DNA from: Candidatus Aminicenantota bacterium
GTDB taxonomy: Bacteria; Acidobacteriota; Aminicenantia; Aminicenantales; Aminicenantaceae
Direction of reading: 5' to 3'
Assembly: GCA_016926925.1 (NCBI GenBank)
Contig: JAFGNQ010000471.1
Location: forward strand, 1 to 20,356
Length of the DNA: 20,356 nt
Positions 1-6,986 of the stretch are shown here, in pieces (the first letter of the stretch is position 1; each line of letters opens with the position of its first letter). Both the position numbers and the translations under genes were made by a program. The notes beneath the pieces are model-generated. The model searched no databases, had not been told where the DNA came from, and saw only the letters and a list, made by a program, of their open reading frames with translations.

Positions 1-131
1 CCTTTCGTAATAAAGACTTCGGAGAGCAGAAGGATCTGATTCATCAAGAGAACAAAGGAATAGCCGAGAAGGCCAATCAAAAACGGAGGAAGAGTCTCCT
101 TGAGGACATACCTGTCAAACAGCTTCAACAC
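1..131 (-). CDS. LptF/LptG (YjgP/YjgQ) family permease, 5' part only
   Basis: Reading the minus strand from a GTG at 129-131 gives 43 open codons that run off the window edge. The peptide begins MLKLFDRYVLKETLPPFL and continues into a hydrophobic helix ending near LLLSEVFITK. This 'RY.lkE.lppFl' start followed by a first membrane helix is the pattern I know from LptF/LptG, the inner-membrane permeases that power lipopolysaccharide export to the outer membrane with LptB. A TAA lies six codons upstream in frame, so GTG (or the TTG after it) must be the start. There is no good Shine-Dalgarno sequence. A -10-like TATAAA preceded by TGG lies 7 nt before the GTG, so the message may be leaderless. 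Family assignment rests on a short N-terminus and is moderately sure; F versus G cannot be decided. Confidence 0.6.
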   Translation of the reverse strand, partial: MLKLFDRYVLKETLPPFLIGLLGYSFVLLMNQILLLSEVFITK

Positions 132-190
132 ACTCTTTTTTATACCACATTAGCCCTGCAATAAAAAGGAGGCCATGCCCGGAACGCCTC

Positions 191-223
191 AAAAAAAAAG
201 GCCCCGGGCACAGCCCGGGGCCT
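191..223 (-). terminator. Intrinsic terminator of groESL
   Basis: On the minus strand an 11-bp perfect GC-rich stem (positions 199-209 with 213-223, loop of three bases) is followed at once by a run of eight to nine T residues (191-199 as A on the plus strand). It lies about 20 bases past the groEL stop codon, so it ends the groES-groEL transcript. It also insulates the permease gene downstream on the same strand. Confidence 0.93.
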
Positions 224-244
224 CTGTGAACTCTGCTTCAGACT

Positions 245-1861
245 TTAGTACATATCGCCGCCGGGGGGCATAGGCATCCGCGGCTTATCTTCTTCGGGTA
301 TGTCGGATATCATTCCTTCAGTAGTCAAGAGCAGCCCTGCGATACTTGCGGCATTTTGCAGTGCCGAGCGGACAACTTTTGTGGGATCGAGCACGCCGCT
401 TTTGACCAGGTTTTCGTATTTTTCCGTCAGTGCGTTGAAACCCATGTCTCCCTCTAACTCTTTGACTTTCTCGACGATGACCGAACCTTCATGGCCGGCA
501 TTATTTGCGATTTGACGCAAAGGTTCTTCTACAGCACGTTTAATGATGTTGATCCCGATCTGCAAATCGCCTTCCAATTTGAGCTTTTCCAAAACCTTCT
601 TGCTCCTGAGGAGAGCCACTCCGCCACCGGGAACAATGCCCTCTTCCACGGCAGCCTTGGTCGCGTGCATGGCATCTTCGACTCTGGCTTTTTTCTCTTT
701 GAGCTCGGTCTCCGTCGCGGCTCCGACCTTGATCAAGGCTACGCCGCCGACCATCTTAGCCAGACGTTCCTGAAGTTTTTCACGATCGTAATCGGAAGTG
801 GTATCTTCGATCTGCGTTCGGATTTGTTTGATCCGTGCCTGAACGTCTTCTGTTTTTCCTTTGCCCTCCACGATCGTGGTGTTGTCTTTATCGATGACAA
901 CTTTATTCGTCTCACCCAACCAATCGATGGTCACATTCTCGAGTTTGACACCTATATCTTCAGTGATGACTTTTCCGCCCGTAAGGGTGGCGATGTCCTC
1001 GAGCATGGCTTTGCGCCTGTCACCGAACCCGGGAGCCTTGACTGCGCAGCAGGAAAAGGTCCCTTTAAGCTTGTTGACAACCAGAGTTGCCAGAGCTTCA
1101 CCCTCGACTTCTTCGGCAATAACCAGTAAGGGTTTTCCCATCTTGGCTACATTCTCGAGTAAAGGCAGAAACTCTCTCAGGTTGCTGATCTTTTTCTCAT
1201 GCAGAAGAACGAGAGGGGCTTCCAGCACGCACTCCATCCTATCAGGGTCCGTGATGAAGTAGGGGGAAAGATAGCCACGATCGAACTGCATTCCTTCGAC
1301 GATCTCCATAGTGGTCTCAAGCCCTTTGGCTTCTTCCACCGTGATAACGCCGTCTTTCCCGACCTTGTCCATGGCTTCGGCAATGATCTGGCCGATGGAT
1401 TCATCGTTGTTGGCTGAAATGGATCCTACTTGAGCGATCATCTCGCCGCTGACATCCCGGCTCAATTTCTTCAATTCCTCCACAACATCCGCAACGCCTC
1501 TGTCGATTCCCTTTTTGATAAGATTGGGATTGGCTCCAGCCGTGACATACTTCAGTCCTTCGCCGTATATGGCCTGAGCCAGAATTGTCGCTGTTGTTGT
1601 CCCGTCACCGGCGACATCCGATGTCTTGGAAGCCACTTCTTTGACGAGTTGGGCACCCATGTTCTCCATAGGATCTTTAAGCTCGATCTCCTTGGCCACT
1701 GTTACACCGTCTTTGGTGCTGGTGGGAGAACCGAATTTTTTCTCAAGCACAATATTTTTCCCTCTGGGACCCAAAGTTTCCTTAACCACATTGCTCAGGG
1801 CATTCACGCCCTTTAGCAGGGCTTGTCTCGCTTCGTCACCGAGTGTTATTTGTTTTGCCAT
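245..1861 (-). CDS. groL: Chaperonin GroEL (Cpn60), 60 kDa
   Basis: This is the large chaperonin subunit, which forms a double heptameric ring and folds proteins in the cytosol using ATP with its GroES lid. The 538-residue protein is full length and has the family landmarks: the N-terminal [20 protein letters not shown] segment, the nucleotide loop [14 protein letters not shown] near residues 85-98, the apical-domain [13 protein letters not shown] and the late equatorial [13 protein letters not shown]. The C-terminus ends in PPGGDMY and not in a long GGM repeat. The ATG is preceded by a GAGGAGGAACA Shine-Dalgarno. The gene follows groES by 20 bases and shares its CIRCE-controlled promoter and the terminator just downstream. 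No odd features. Confidence 0.99.
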   Translation of the reverse strand: MAKQITLGDEARQALLKGVNALSNVVKETLGPRGKNIVLEKKFGSPTSTKDGVTVAKEIELKDPMENMGAQLVKEVASKTSDVAGDGTTTATILAQAIYGEGLKYVTAGANPNLIKKGIDRGVADVVEELKKLSRDVSGEMIAQVGSISANNDESIGQIIAEAMDKVGKDGVITVEEAKGLETTMEIVEGMQFDRGYLSPYFITDPDRMECVLEAPLVLLHEKKISNLREFLPLLENVAKMGKPLLVIAEEVEGEALATLVVNKLKGTFSCCAVKAPGFGDRRKAMLEDIATLTGGKVITEDIGVKLENVTIDWLGETNKVVIDKDNTTIVEGKGKTEDVQARIKQIRTQIEDTTSDYDREKLQERLAKMVGGVALIKVGAATETELKEKKARVEDAMHATKAAVEEGIVPGGGVALLRSKKVLEKLKLEGDLQIGINIIKRAVEEPLRQIANNAGHEGSVIVEKVKELEGDMGFNALTEKYENLVKSGVLDPTKVVRSALQNAASIAGLLLTTEGMISDIPEEDKPRMPMPPGGDMY

Positions 1862-1881
1862 TGTTCCTCCTATTCACTCTT

Positions 1882-2169
1882 TCAAGTGATTTTAGCTAAA
1901 ATTTCTTCTTCGCGAACGATAACATACTCAACATCCTCAATTGTAATCTCTGTTCCGCTGAATTTTCCGATGAGAACTTTATCGCCCTTCTTGACCTCAA
2001 GAGGGATGACCTTTCCGTCTTCAGTCACACGGCCTTTGCCGACGGCAATGATATCGGCCTCTTGAGGTTTTTCTTTTGCCGTATCAGGGATGATGATTCC
2101 TCCCTTAACGGTTTCTTTCTGTTCCAACCGTTTTAATAGAACTCTGTCATGTAAAGGAATGACTTTCAT
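1882..2169 (-). CDS. groS: Co-chaperonin GroES (Cpn10)
   Basis: The 95-residue protein begins [19 protein letters not shown] and ends near [14 protein letters not shown], the full Cpn10 fold. It forms the heptameric lid that closes the GroEL cavity. The mobile-loop region [17 protein letters not shown] (about 21-37) and the [12 protein letters not shown] strand are easy to see. The start is fixed by an AGGAGG Shine-Dalgarno at 2174-2179 on the minus strand, 5 nt before ATG. It is the first gene of the groES-groEL operon, with one CIRCE in its leader and a second one further upstream, so HrcA repression is expected. Confidence 0.98.
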   Translation of the reverse strand: MKVIPLHDRVLLKRLEQKETVKGGIIIPDTAKEKPQEADIIAVGKGRVTEDGKVIPLEVKKGDKVLIGKFSGTEITIEDVEYVIVREEEILAKIT

Positions 2170-2188
2170 TGAAACCTCCTATGAATTA

Positions 2189-2215
2189 TTAGCAGTCTTT
2201 ATATTAGAGTGCTAA
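2189..2215 (-). promoter_or_regulatory. CIRCE operator 1 (HrcA site)
   Basis: The sequence is TTAGCAGTC, nine bases, GAGTGCTAA. It matches the CIRCE inverted repeat (TTAGCACTC-N9-GAGTGCTAA) with a single mismatch in one arm. It sits at the transcription start and in the 5' leader of groES, the classic position for repression by HrcA. No hrcA gene lies in this window. Confidence 0.93.
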
Positions 2216-2242
2216 TTATACGGATTTTTTCGAGTTTGTCAA
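2215..2242 (-). promoter_or_regulatory. Sigma70-type groESL promoter P1
   Basis: On the minus strand the -35 is a perfect TTGACA (plus positions 2237-2242) and the -10 a perfect TATAAT (2215-2220), separated by 16 bp. The -10 overlaps one arm of the first CIRCE, so repressor binding would block the start site. The leader from the expected start to groES is about 40 nt. Confidence 0.9.
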
Positions 2243-2258
2243 GAGAAAATTCAAAAAA

Positions 2259-2285
2259 ATGGCACTCTTGCCTCGCGAGTGCTAA
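2259..2285 (-). promoter_or_regulatory. CIRCE operator 2, upstream of P1
   Basis: A second CIRCE-like repeat reads ATGGCACTC, nine bases, GAGTGCTAA. One arm is perfect and the other differs only in its two outermost informative bases. On the minus strand the sequence TAGAATTAGCACTC (-10-like TAGAAT, plus 2285-2290) copies the TATAATTAGCACTC layout of P1. The segment therefore looks like a second promoter/operator module whose -35 is not recognisable. It may control a distal start of groESL or a divergent plus-strand transcript. Confidence 0.75.
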
Positions 2286-2290
2286 TTCTA

Positions 2291-2480
2291 GGCCGGCCAA
2301 GAAAGCATTGCGGAGGTGAGTTCCGGGCTATGAAGCACAATTGGCCGGATAGGATAGGTAGTCACCCATCACCACTGGGCTGCAACGACGCAGATGCGGT
2401 GATATCGGCTCGCCCGAAGGGGAAAAAACCGCTGACGATTGGTAATACAGCTCTTTGGAGTTGAGTGTCAGCAGTTTTTA
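2291..2480. other. Gene-free structured intergenic segment, possible ncRNA
   Basis: No credible protein is encoded here. The bases form nested complementarity: CCGGCCAA (2293-2300) pairs perfectly with TTGGCCGG (2341-2348), enclosing a small CGGA/TCCG hairpin. ATCACC (2368-2373) pairs with GGTGAT (2398-2403), enclosing CTGC/GCAG with loop AACGAC (2380-2393). A CCC-GAA-GGG hairpin follows near 2413-2421, then the terminator-like hairpin at 2431-2472. I could not match it to a riboswitch, tmRNA, SRP, RNase P or 6S consensus. It could be a structured RNA on either strand or simply a spacer. Confidence 0.4.
2423..2480. terminator. Bidirectional hairpin terminator after the fis-like gene
   Basis: GCTGAC (2431-2436) pairs with GTCAGC (2467-2472), and inside it CAGCTC/GAGTTG (2448-2453 with 2458-2463, loop TTTG) forms a second stem with one G-T pair. 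On the minus strand the hairpin is followed by GG and six T residues, about 55-65 nt past the fis-like stop, so it should end the purC operon. On the plus strand it is followed by AGTTTTTA and could end a transcript coming from 2291. Confidence 0.6.
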
Positions 2481-2488
2481 TGAATCAT

Positions 2489-2719
2489 CTAGCTTTTGAT
2501 GTTGAGGGCCCTGTAGAGATTATGCAGCGTATTCCTATGAACTCCCAAAGCCTTGGCGATACGGGTTTTGTTTCCCTTGTACTTTTTCGCTGCAGTCTCG
2601 ATGTAAATCTTCTCGAATTCTCCCATCGCTTCCTTCAGAGGCAGCTCCTTCTCCACCAGTTCGTTGATGAGAGCAACCATCTTTTGCCGGAGAGTCAGCT
2701 CCTTATATTCTCTTTGCAT
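2489..2719 (-). CDS. Small Fis-type helix-turn-helix protein
   Basis: The 76-residue product starts MQREYKELTLRQKMVALINE. Its C-terminus has the Fis/HTH_8 pattern YIETAAKKYKGNKTRIAKAL followed by GVHRNTLHNLYRALNI, the DNA-binding helix pair shared by Fis and the C-terminal domain of NtrC-type activators. The N-terminal half is helical and could dimerise as in Fis. An upstream in-frame ATG at 2797 exists, but the internal ATG at 2717-2719 has the GAGAGGGAAAA ribosome site and leaves only a 17-nt overlap with the CvpA gene, so I prefer it. It is the last gene of the purC-PHP-cvpA operon. Likely a nucleoid-type or local regulator; the target is unknown. Confidence 0.75.
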   Translation of the reverse strand: MQREYKELTLRQKMVALINELVEKELPLKEAMGEFEKIYIETAAKKYKGNKTRIAKALGVHRNTLHNLYRALNIKS

Positions 2720-3239
2720 TTTTCCCTCTCTTCTCCATGATATCGTCATATGCCTCTTTGAAGCTGTCCTTGAGTTCCTGTGGGATAATCTCGACAACGA
2801 CTTTTGTCATCTTTAAGCAATACGGTGCCAGAAAGGAATTCTTTAATGCTGAGATATTGACGGGAAAAACCAAAAGCGCAAAAACAATCACACCACAGAT
2901 AAGGATTCCCTTAAGGAGCCCCAAGCCTCCCCCTAAAACGTGATTCATGAATTTCAGAGGCCCTTTGATCACCTTCGACAACAACCATGACAACAGCCAG
3001 CCCAGGCAAAGAACGGCAAAAAAGATTGTGATGAAGCCTAAAAAATGGGACACCACATAGCTCGAAATAATCCGCCCGTACAAATAGCCTGCATAAGGAT
3101 AGTAGATAAGGGCAAGAATCAAGCCGACCAAGACCGCCAGGATGCCGATGACTTGCTTAACAAGCCCTTTGATAAGACCGATTATCAATGTCAAAGCGAT
3201 AATGATAAGAAGGACGATATCCAGCCAGTTGAATATCAT
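2703..3239 (-). CDS. CvpA family inner-membrane protein
   Basis: The 178-residue protein has about four hydrophobic helices: near 5-25 (WLDIVLLIIIALTLIIGLIK), 28-50, 62-90 and 103-128. The opening N.lDiv......G..kGlvkq.. and the central GG..GllKG.......LL are typical of the CvpA/colicin V production family. These are small inner-membrane proteins linked to envelope homeostasis and, in E. coli, encoded beside purF. The start ATG directly follows the TGA of the PHP gene (TGAATG), and GGAGG inside the upstream gene serves as ribosome site, so translation is probably coupled. Its neighbour purC recalls the cvpA-purF link, although the gene order differs. The molecular function is not established. 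Confidence 0.85.
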   Translation of the reverse strand: MIFNWLDIVLLIIIALTLIIGLIKGLVKQVIGILAVLVGLILALIYYPYAGYLYGRIISSYVVSHFLGFITIFFAVLCLGWLLSWLLSKVIKGPLKFMNHVLGGGLGLLKGILICGVIVFALLVFPVNISALKNSFLAPYCLKMTKVVVEIIPQELKDSFKEAYDDIMEKRGKNAKRI

Positions 3240-4130
3240 TCAGGGCCTCCTCTTTTTAAGTTCCTCAACCATCCAGTATCCCCCCTTTTTAACCGAGCCA
3301 AAAGCGACATGCGGCTTGATGCGACCATGAAAATCCGATCCTGCCGTCGGTACTAGGCCATACTCTTCGGCCCATGTCCGGTATAATTCCGCCATCGGGG
3401 CATCATGGTAGGAGGTGTAGACTTCGATTCCCTCGAGACCTTTGCTCCGCAATTCGGCTAAATCGTCTTTGTTGACTCGCTGGAACGGGGCACCCGGGTG
3501 GGCAAGAACGGGAACTCCTCCGGTTTGCGGGGCTACCTTCAAAACTTCCAAAAGCGCGATATTCCTTCGGGGAACAGCTGCGGGTTTTCCCTCAGCAAAG
3601 TAATCCCTGTAAAAAAAGTAAGGAGCAAACAGCTTGTTCCGGCCTTCTAAGTATTCCTTCAGATTGGGATCTCCGTTATTTCCCGGTTTTTCCAAAACCG
3701 CCTGCGCGATCGTCACTCCCAGGCGTGGTAGAGAACCGGACTCACGCATCACATCCTCCCAGGTGATATCGAATCCCAGATCGCGAAGCTTCTCCACGCG
3801 CTCCCGCGCCTCAAGGAATCGACTTTCAGCCACCTGATCTATGAGGCCTTTCAACACCGTATTCTTCCAATCGACAAACGGTAGCAAGAGGTGGAATTCT
3901 CTCCCATCAAAGAGAGTGGTCAGTTCGATACTGGGAATGATTTCGACGCCCTCTTCTTTGCCGATTCGCAGAGCTTCCGGATAGGCGGCTACGGTATCAT
4001 GATCTGAGATGGCTATAGCTTTCAACCCTTCCTCTCTAGCGAGGCATATCAGATGGAAGGGAGAACAATCCCCGTCGCTGCTTTTGTCGGAATGGATGTG
4101 CAAATCAATCGCACCGGTGTCACAATGCAT
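3240..4130 (-). CDS. PHP-domain metal-dependent phosphoesterase (YciV/RNase AM-like)
   Basis: The 296-residue protein carries the PHP-fold metal motifs in order: DLHIHSDKSSDG (His11, His13, Asp18 region), ISDHDT (Asp43, His44, Asp45), a Glu and His around IPSIEL and GREFHLL (residues 66-80), VLAHPG near 205 and GSDFHG near 266. These ligands hold a two- or three-metal centre in phosphoesterases of the PHP superfamily. The size and layout resemble YciV, a 5'-3' exoribonuclease and 3',5'-nucleotide bisphosphatase. The start overlaps the purC stop by 11 bp and has an AGGAAAAG ribosome site. All metal ligands appear intact. The exact substrate cannot be read from sequence; an oligonucleotide or nucleotide phosphate is likely. 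Confidence 0.88.
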   Translation of the reverse strand: MHCDTGAIDLHIHSDKSSDGDCSPFHLICLAREEGLKAIAISDHDTVAAYPEALRIGKEEGVEIIPSIELTTLFDGREFHLLLPFVDWKNTVLKGLIDQVAESRFLEARERVEKLRDLGFDITWEDVMRESGSLPRLGVTIAQAVLEKPGNNGDPNLKEYLEGRNKLFAPYFFYRDYFAEGKPAAVPRRNIALLEVLKVAPQTGGVPVLAHPGAPFQRVNKDDLAELRSKGLEGIEVYTSYHDAPMAELYRTWAEEYGLVPTAGSDFHGRIKPHVAFGSVKKGGYWMVEELKKRRP

Positions 4131-5010
4131 CTTTTCCTGTCAATAGACGAAAGATCTCCATGTAACGTTCGGAAGTCTGTTCTATGATATTCTGAGGCAA
4201 CGGCGGTGGCGGTGATTGCTTATCCCAGGATGTGCTCTCAAGGTAATCCCGTACAAACTGCTTATCCAGGCTGGGCGGAGATTGTCCCGGCTTATAGCTT
4301 GCAACAGGCCAAAATCGAGAGGAGTCGGGGGTAAAAATCTCATCAACGAGAAGAATCTCACCATCAAGGAGCCCGAATTCGAATTTTGTATCTGCAATGA
4401 TGATTCCTTTGGATAAAGCATGGAGAGAGGCCTTTTGATAGAGCTCTATACTGGTTCTCCTTATGCGCTGCGCAGCATCTGCACCGACAATCCTCTGCAT
4501 CTCTTTGAAGGAAATGTTGATGTCATGCCCTTCTTCCGCTTTTGTCGCAGGAGTAAAAATGACATCATCCAGCCTGTCGGCTTCTCTCAAACCGGAAGGC
4601 AGTTTCACTCCGCTCGTTTTGCCGCTGGCCTTGTAATCTTTCCATCCCGAGCCCGCAAGATAACCCCTGACAATACACTCGATGGGGAGGACCTTGGTCT
4701 TTTTAACCAACATCGATCTTTTAAAAAGGAGATCCCTGTGCGTGTTCAGCGCCAAAGGGAAATCTGTAAAATCAGCGCTTATCATGTGATTGGGGCATAT
4801 GAGGGATGTGAACTCGAACCAGAATTTGGACAACTGCGTCAGAATTTTTCCCTTATCGGGAATGAGTGAAGGCAGAACGTAATCAAAGGCGGAAATTCTA
4901 TCCGAGGCAACGATGAGGAGTCCGTCCTCGACTTCGTAAACATCGCGGACCTTTCCTCTTTTATACAGAGGAAAACCTGGAAGAGCGATTTCGGCATATG
5001 CTTTTTTCAT
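4120..5010 (-). CDS. purC: Phosphoribosylaminoimidazole-succinocarboxamide (SAICAR) synthase
   Basis: PurC joins CAIR and aspartate with ATP to make SAICAR, a step of de novo purine synthesis in the cytosol. The 296-residue protein belongs to the longer, roughly 300-residue class and not the 237-residue E. coli class. Family motifs are present: YKRGKVRDVYE near 16-26, ASDRISAFDYVLP, ECIVRGYLAGSGWKDY near 112-127, the nucleotide-site stretch ADTKFEFGLLDGEILLVDE and TPDSSRFWP. It heads a minus-strand operon with the PHP, CvpA and Fis-like genes. There is no Shine-Dalgarno: a TTGCTT-17-TATTCT promoter places the predicted start of transcription about 3 nt before ATG, so this message is probably leaderless. 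Confidence 0.97.
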   Translation of the reverse strand: MKKAYAEIALPGFPLYKRGKVRDVYEVEDGLLIVASDRISAFDYVLPSLIPDKGKILTQLSKFWFEFTSLICPNHMISADFTDFPLALNTHRDLLFKRSMLVKKTKVLPIECIVRGYLAGSGWKDYKASGKTSGVKLPSGLREADRLDDVIFTPATKAEEGHDINISFKEMQRIVGADAAQRIRRTSIELYQKASLHALSKGIIIADTKFEFGLLDGEILLVDEIFTPDSSRFWPVASYKPGQSPPSLDKQFVRDYLESTSWDKQSPPPPLPQNIIEQTSERYMEIFRLLTGKDAL

Positions 5011-5019
5011 AGTAGCTTA

Positions 5020-5048
5020 AGAATAAAGAAAAAGAAGTCAAAAAGCAA
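5020..5048 (-). promoter_or_regulatory. purC operon promoter
   Basis: On the minus strand -35 TTGCTT (plus 5043-5048) and -10 TATTCT (5020-5025) are 17 bp apart. Only 9 bases separate the -10 from the purC ATG, and no Shine-Dalgarno is seen between them. Confidence 0.6.
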
Positions 5049-5193
5049 CACTCTCCTGCCTTACAGCTGCATTCCTTTCCCGTAATGATTTCGAATCATA
5101 AGGTAAGAGTGAGAGTTCGTCACTCTCTGTGTTCGTCGAAACCCCACAACCACCCAGAGACTCAAACCTTGCAGCTTTTATTTTCTCCGTTTC

Positions 5194-5907
5194 TCATGGC
5201 TCGTCATGGGACACAATGCCCACAAAATTGACAAGCCTCCCGGCCGTTCTCCGGTCGCGGCGGTAAGACCAGAGGTCCCCCTCACAGTGGGTGCAGAGAT
5301 CTATTGAAAAAATGTGCTCTTCCAGGACTCCCAGTTCCATCAGCTGAAAGCGATTGACCTCCTTTAGATCTAATAAATATTTGCCTTTCTGGGACGGGTG
5401 CCTCTGAAATCCTACCGCATTCAAGCCCGCCCGCCTATAATCAGAATAGACGTCCTCCCCCACTTCATAGCAGCCACCGGAAATGCAAGGCCCCAGACCC
5501 GTCAGCAGGTCCTGTGGCCGACAAGCGAAATAGCCCTGCATGGCTTTCACTATTTTTTGGACCAGCCGCTTTTGGCTGCCCTTCCACCCGCAGTGAACGG
5601 CAGCAATCGCTTTTCCTTGTCTCTCGGCAAGAATGACAGGAAGACAGTCGGCTGTTTTGATGGTGAGCAGAATGCCCGAGGCTTCGGTCAGCATGGCATC
5701 ACCGGTCAAAACTTTTGCCGGGCGTGTTTTTATGAGAACGATGATATCAGAATGAACCTGCTTGAGATGGACGGATCGAAACCGGCTCAACTCCGAAGTC
5801 CTGGCCATTTTTTTTTCTTTCCATAGCTTTGTTCCGAAACCGTGGACAAGCCAGGGGATTTTTTCCAGCTGAGGAATGACCAAATAATCTCCGGACGCAC
5901 AATACAT
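5194..5907 (-). CDS. pgeF: Peptidoglycan editing factor / multicopper-type laccase-domain protein (YfiH)
   Basis: The 237-residue protein has the YfiH/PgeF (formerly 'polyphenol oxidase') signatures: LKQVHSD (His52), TGDAMLTE, KTADCLPVIL (Cys88), AVHCGWKGS (His105) and GLGPCISGGCYEVGEDV. His, Cys and His form the metal site of the family. PgeF removes wrongly incorporated residues such as L-Ser at position one of the peptidoglycan stem peptide, and relatives show purine nucleoside phosphorylase or oxidase activity in vitro. An upstream in-frame ATG at 5994 adds 29 unconserved-looking residues, but the internal ATG at 5905-5907 follows a good promoter by 9 nt and is preferred. It is divergent from the radical SAM gene. 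Between its stop and purC lie 180 bp with small inverted repeats but no gene. Confidence 0.9.
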   Translation of the reverse strand: MYCASGDYLVIPQLEKIPWLVHGFGTKLWKEKKMARTSELSRFRSVHLKQVHSDIIVLIKTRPAKVLTGDAMLTEASGILLTIKTADCLPVILAERQGKAIAAVHCGWKGSQKRLVQKIVKAMQGYFACRPQDLLTGLGPCISGGCYEVGEDVYSDYRRAGLNAVGFQRHPSQKGKYLLDLKEVNRFQLMELGVLEEHIFSIDLCTHCEGDLWSYRRDRRTAGRLVNFVGIVSHDEP

Positions 5908-5916
5908 TTTTCTTCC

Positions 5917-5945
5917 TATATAACGGAAGTGCAATGCCAATTCAA
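5917..5945 (-). promoter_or_regulatory. pgeF promoter
   Basis: On the minus strand -35 TTGAAT (plus 5940-5945) and -10 TATATA (5917-5922) are 17 bp apart. The ATG of pgeF begins 9 bases past the -10. The GGAAG in that gap would lie upstream of the expected start of transcription, or could act as a ribosome site if transcription starts further upstream. Confidence 0.6.
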
Positions 5946-6039
5946 GGCATTTCGGAACCGGAGCGCCCTTAAAATTGGGACTGAGTGGAATCATTCCTTA
6001 AGATTCACGGGTGTTCGCAAGGAAATGAATTTAGCTGTA

Positions 6040-6048
6040 TGGTATAAT
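6040..6048 (+). promoter_or_regulatory. Extended -10 promoter of the PflX-like gene
   Basis: TGG followed by a perfect TATAAT (6043-6048) forms an extended -10 element. No good -35 is seen 16-18 bp upstream. The ATG at 6058 follows after 9 bases with no Shine-Dalgarno. Confidence 0.55.
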
Positions 6049-6057
6049 TTCAATACA

Positions 6058-6975
6058 ATGCCGCCGCCCCAGCATTTTGAGCCCGCATACATACAAACCC
6101 TTCAAAAAGGAAGACTTCGGGACAAGATTGAACAGGCCGTCGAGATGCTCGACAACTGCACCCTCTGTCCCAGAAATTGCAGAGCCGACAGGAAGAAAGG
6201 TGAGAAAGGATTTTGTCGAGCGGGCTTTCTTCCGAAAATTGCATCCTTCTCGCCTCACTTCGGAGAAGAAAAGCCTCTCGTAGGGATTCACGGCTCTGGG
6301 ACCATATTCCTGACACACTGCAACCTGGGCTGCAGGTTCTGTCAGAATTATGCCATCAGTCATCTGGATGAAGGAGAAGAAATATCATTCGCCCGCTTAA
6401 GCCGGATCATGACGGGCCTCCAAGCCCTGGGCTGCCACAACATCAATTTTGTCAGCCCGACCCATTTTGTTCCCCAAATCCTCAGAGCCCTCCCTGAAGC
6501 TATTGACAACGGTCTTTCCGTACCGTTGGTCTACAACACCGGGGGATACGACGCTGAGGAAACACTCCAGCTTTTAGACGGGATTTTCGACATCTTTATG
6601 CCGGATATAAAATACAGCACGAAAGAGGTGGCCGAGAAATACTCTCAGGCGCCGGATTATCCGGATAAGGTCAAGATCGCCGTCAAGATTATGCACAAAC
6701 AGGTCGGCGATTTGATACTGAACGATGAGGGCATCGCCCTGAGAGGTCTTCTCATAAGGCATTTGGTTCTCCCATCGGGTCTGGCGGGCACGGGCGACAT
6801 CATGAAATTCCTGGCTTCAGAAATCTCTCAAAACACATATGTCAACATCATGGCTCAATATTACCCCTGCGGCGACATCCCCCCGGAGTCTCCTCTTTCC
6901 AGGAGAATCACTCAAAAAGAATACATTCGAGCCCTGGAAATAGCCAAAGAAGCGGGCATCACCCGATTGGACTGA
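6058..6975 (+). CDS. PflX-like radical SAM protein (COG1313 type)
   Basis: The 305-residue protein has a radical SAM cluster CNLGCRFC (Cys88, Cys92, Cys95) and an N-terminal cysteine set CTLCPRNC...GFC (Cys34, 37, 41, 53) typical of the PflX subgroup, relatives of pyruvate formate-lyase activating enzyme. Other family stretches are GSGTIFLTHCNLG, NFVSPTHFVPQI, YNTGGYD, DIFMPDIKYS and RHLVLPSGLAGT. It should use a [4Fe-4S] cluster to split S-adenosylmethionine; the target is unknown for the subgroup, and no glycyl radical enzyme is nearby. ATGs lie upstream at 6025 and 5842, but 6058 follows an extended -10 by 9 nt, and the 6025 start would overlap that promoter. It is divergent from pgeF and convergent with the next gene, 11 bp apart. 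Confidence 0.88.
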   Translation: MPPPQHFEPAYIQTLQKGRLRDKIEQAVEMLDNCTLCPRNCRADRKKGEKGFCRAGFLPKIASFSPHFGEEKPLVGIHGSGTIFLTHCNLGCRFCQNYAISHLDEGEEISFARLSRIMTGLQALGCHNINFVSPTHFVPQILRALPEAIDNGLSVPLVYNTGGYDAEETLQLLDGIFDIFMPDIKYSTKEVAEKYSQAPDYPDKVKIAVKIMHKQVGDLILNDEGIALRGLLIRHLVLPSGLAGTGDIMKFLASEISQNTYVNIMAQYYPCGDIPPESPLSRRITQKEYIRALEIAKEAGITRLD

Positions 6976-6986
6976 TTTTTCCTTTT

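Noticed and set aside
491..1129. 212-residue plus-strand open frame opposite groEL
   Set aside because: Antisense shadow of groEL; no independent evidence for translation.
2291..2425. Known riboswitch or housekeeping RNA (cobalamin, SAM, c-di-GMP, ykkC, SRP, tmRNA, 6S, RNase P)
   Set aside because: None of the conserved core strings I know for these classes is present; kept only as an unassigned structured segment.
2279..2464. 61-residue open frame in the intergenic segment upstream of groES
   Set aside because: The frame overlaps CIRCE 2 and the structured hairpins, has no ribosome site, and the product has no recognisable character.
5050..5150. Operator or terminator from small inverted repeats (ATGATT-TCG-AATCAT; GAGTGA/TCACTC)
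   Set aside because: Short repeats without a T-run or a known consensus; cannot be told from chance.
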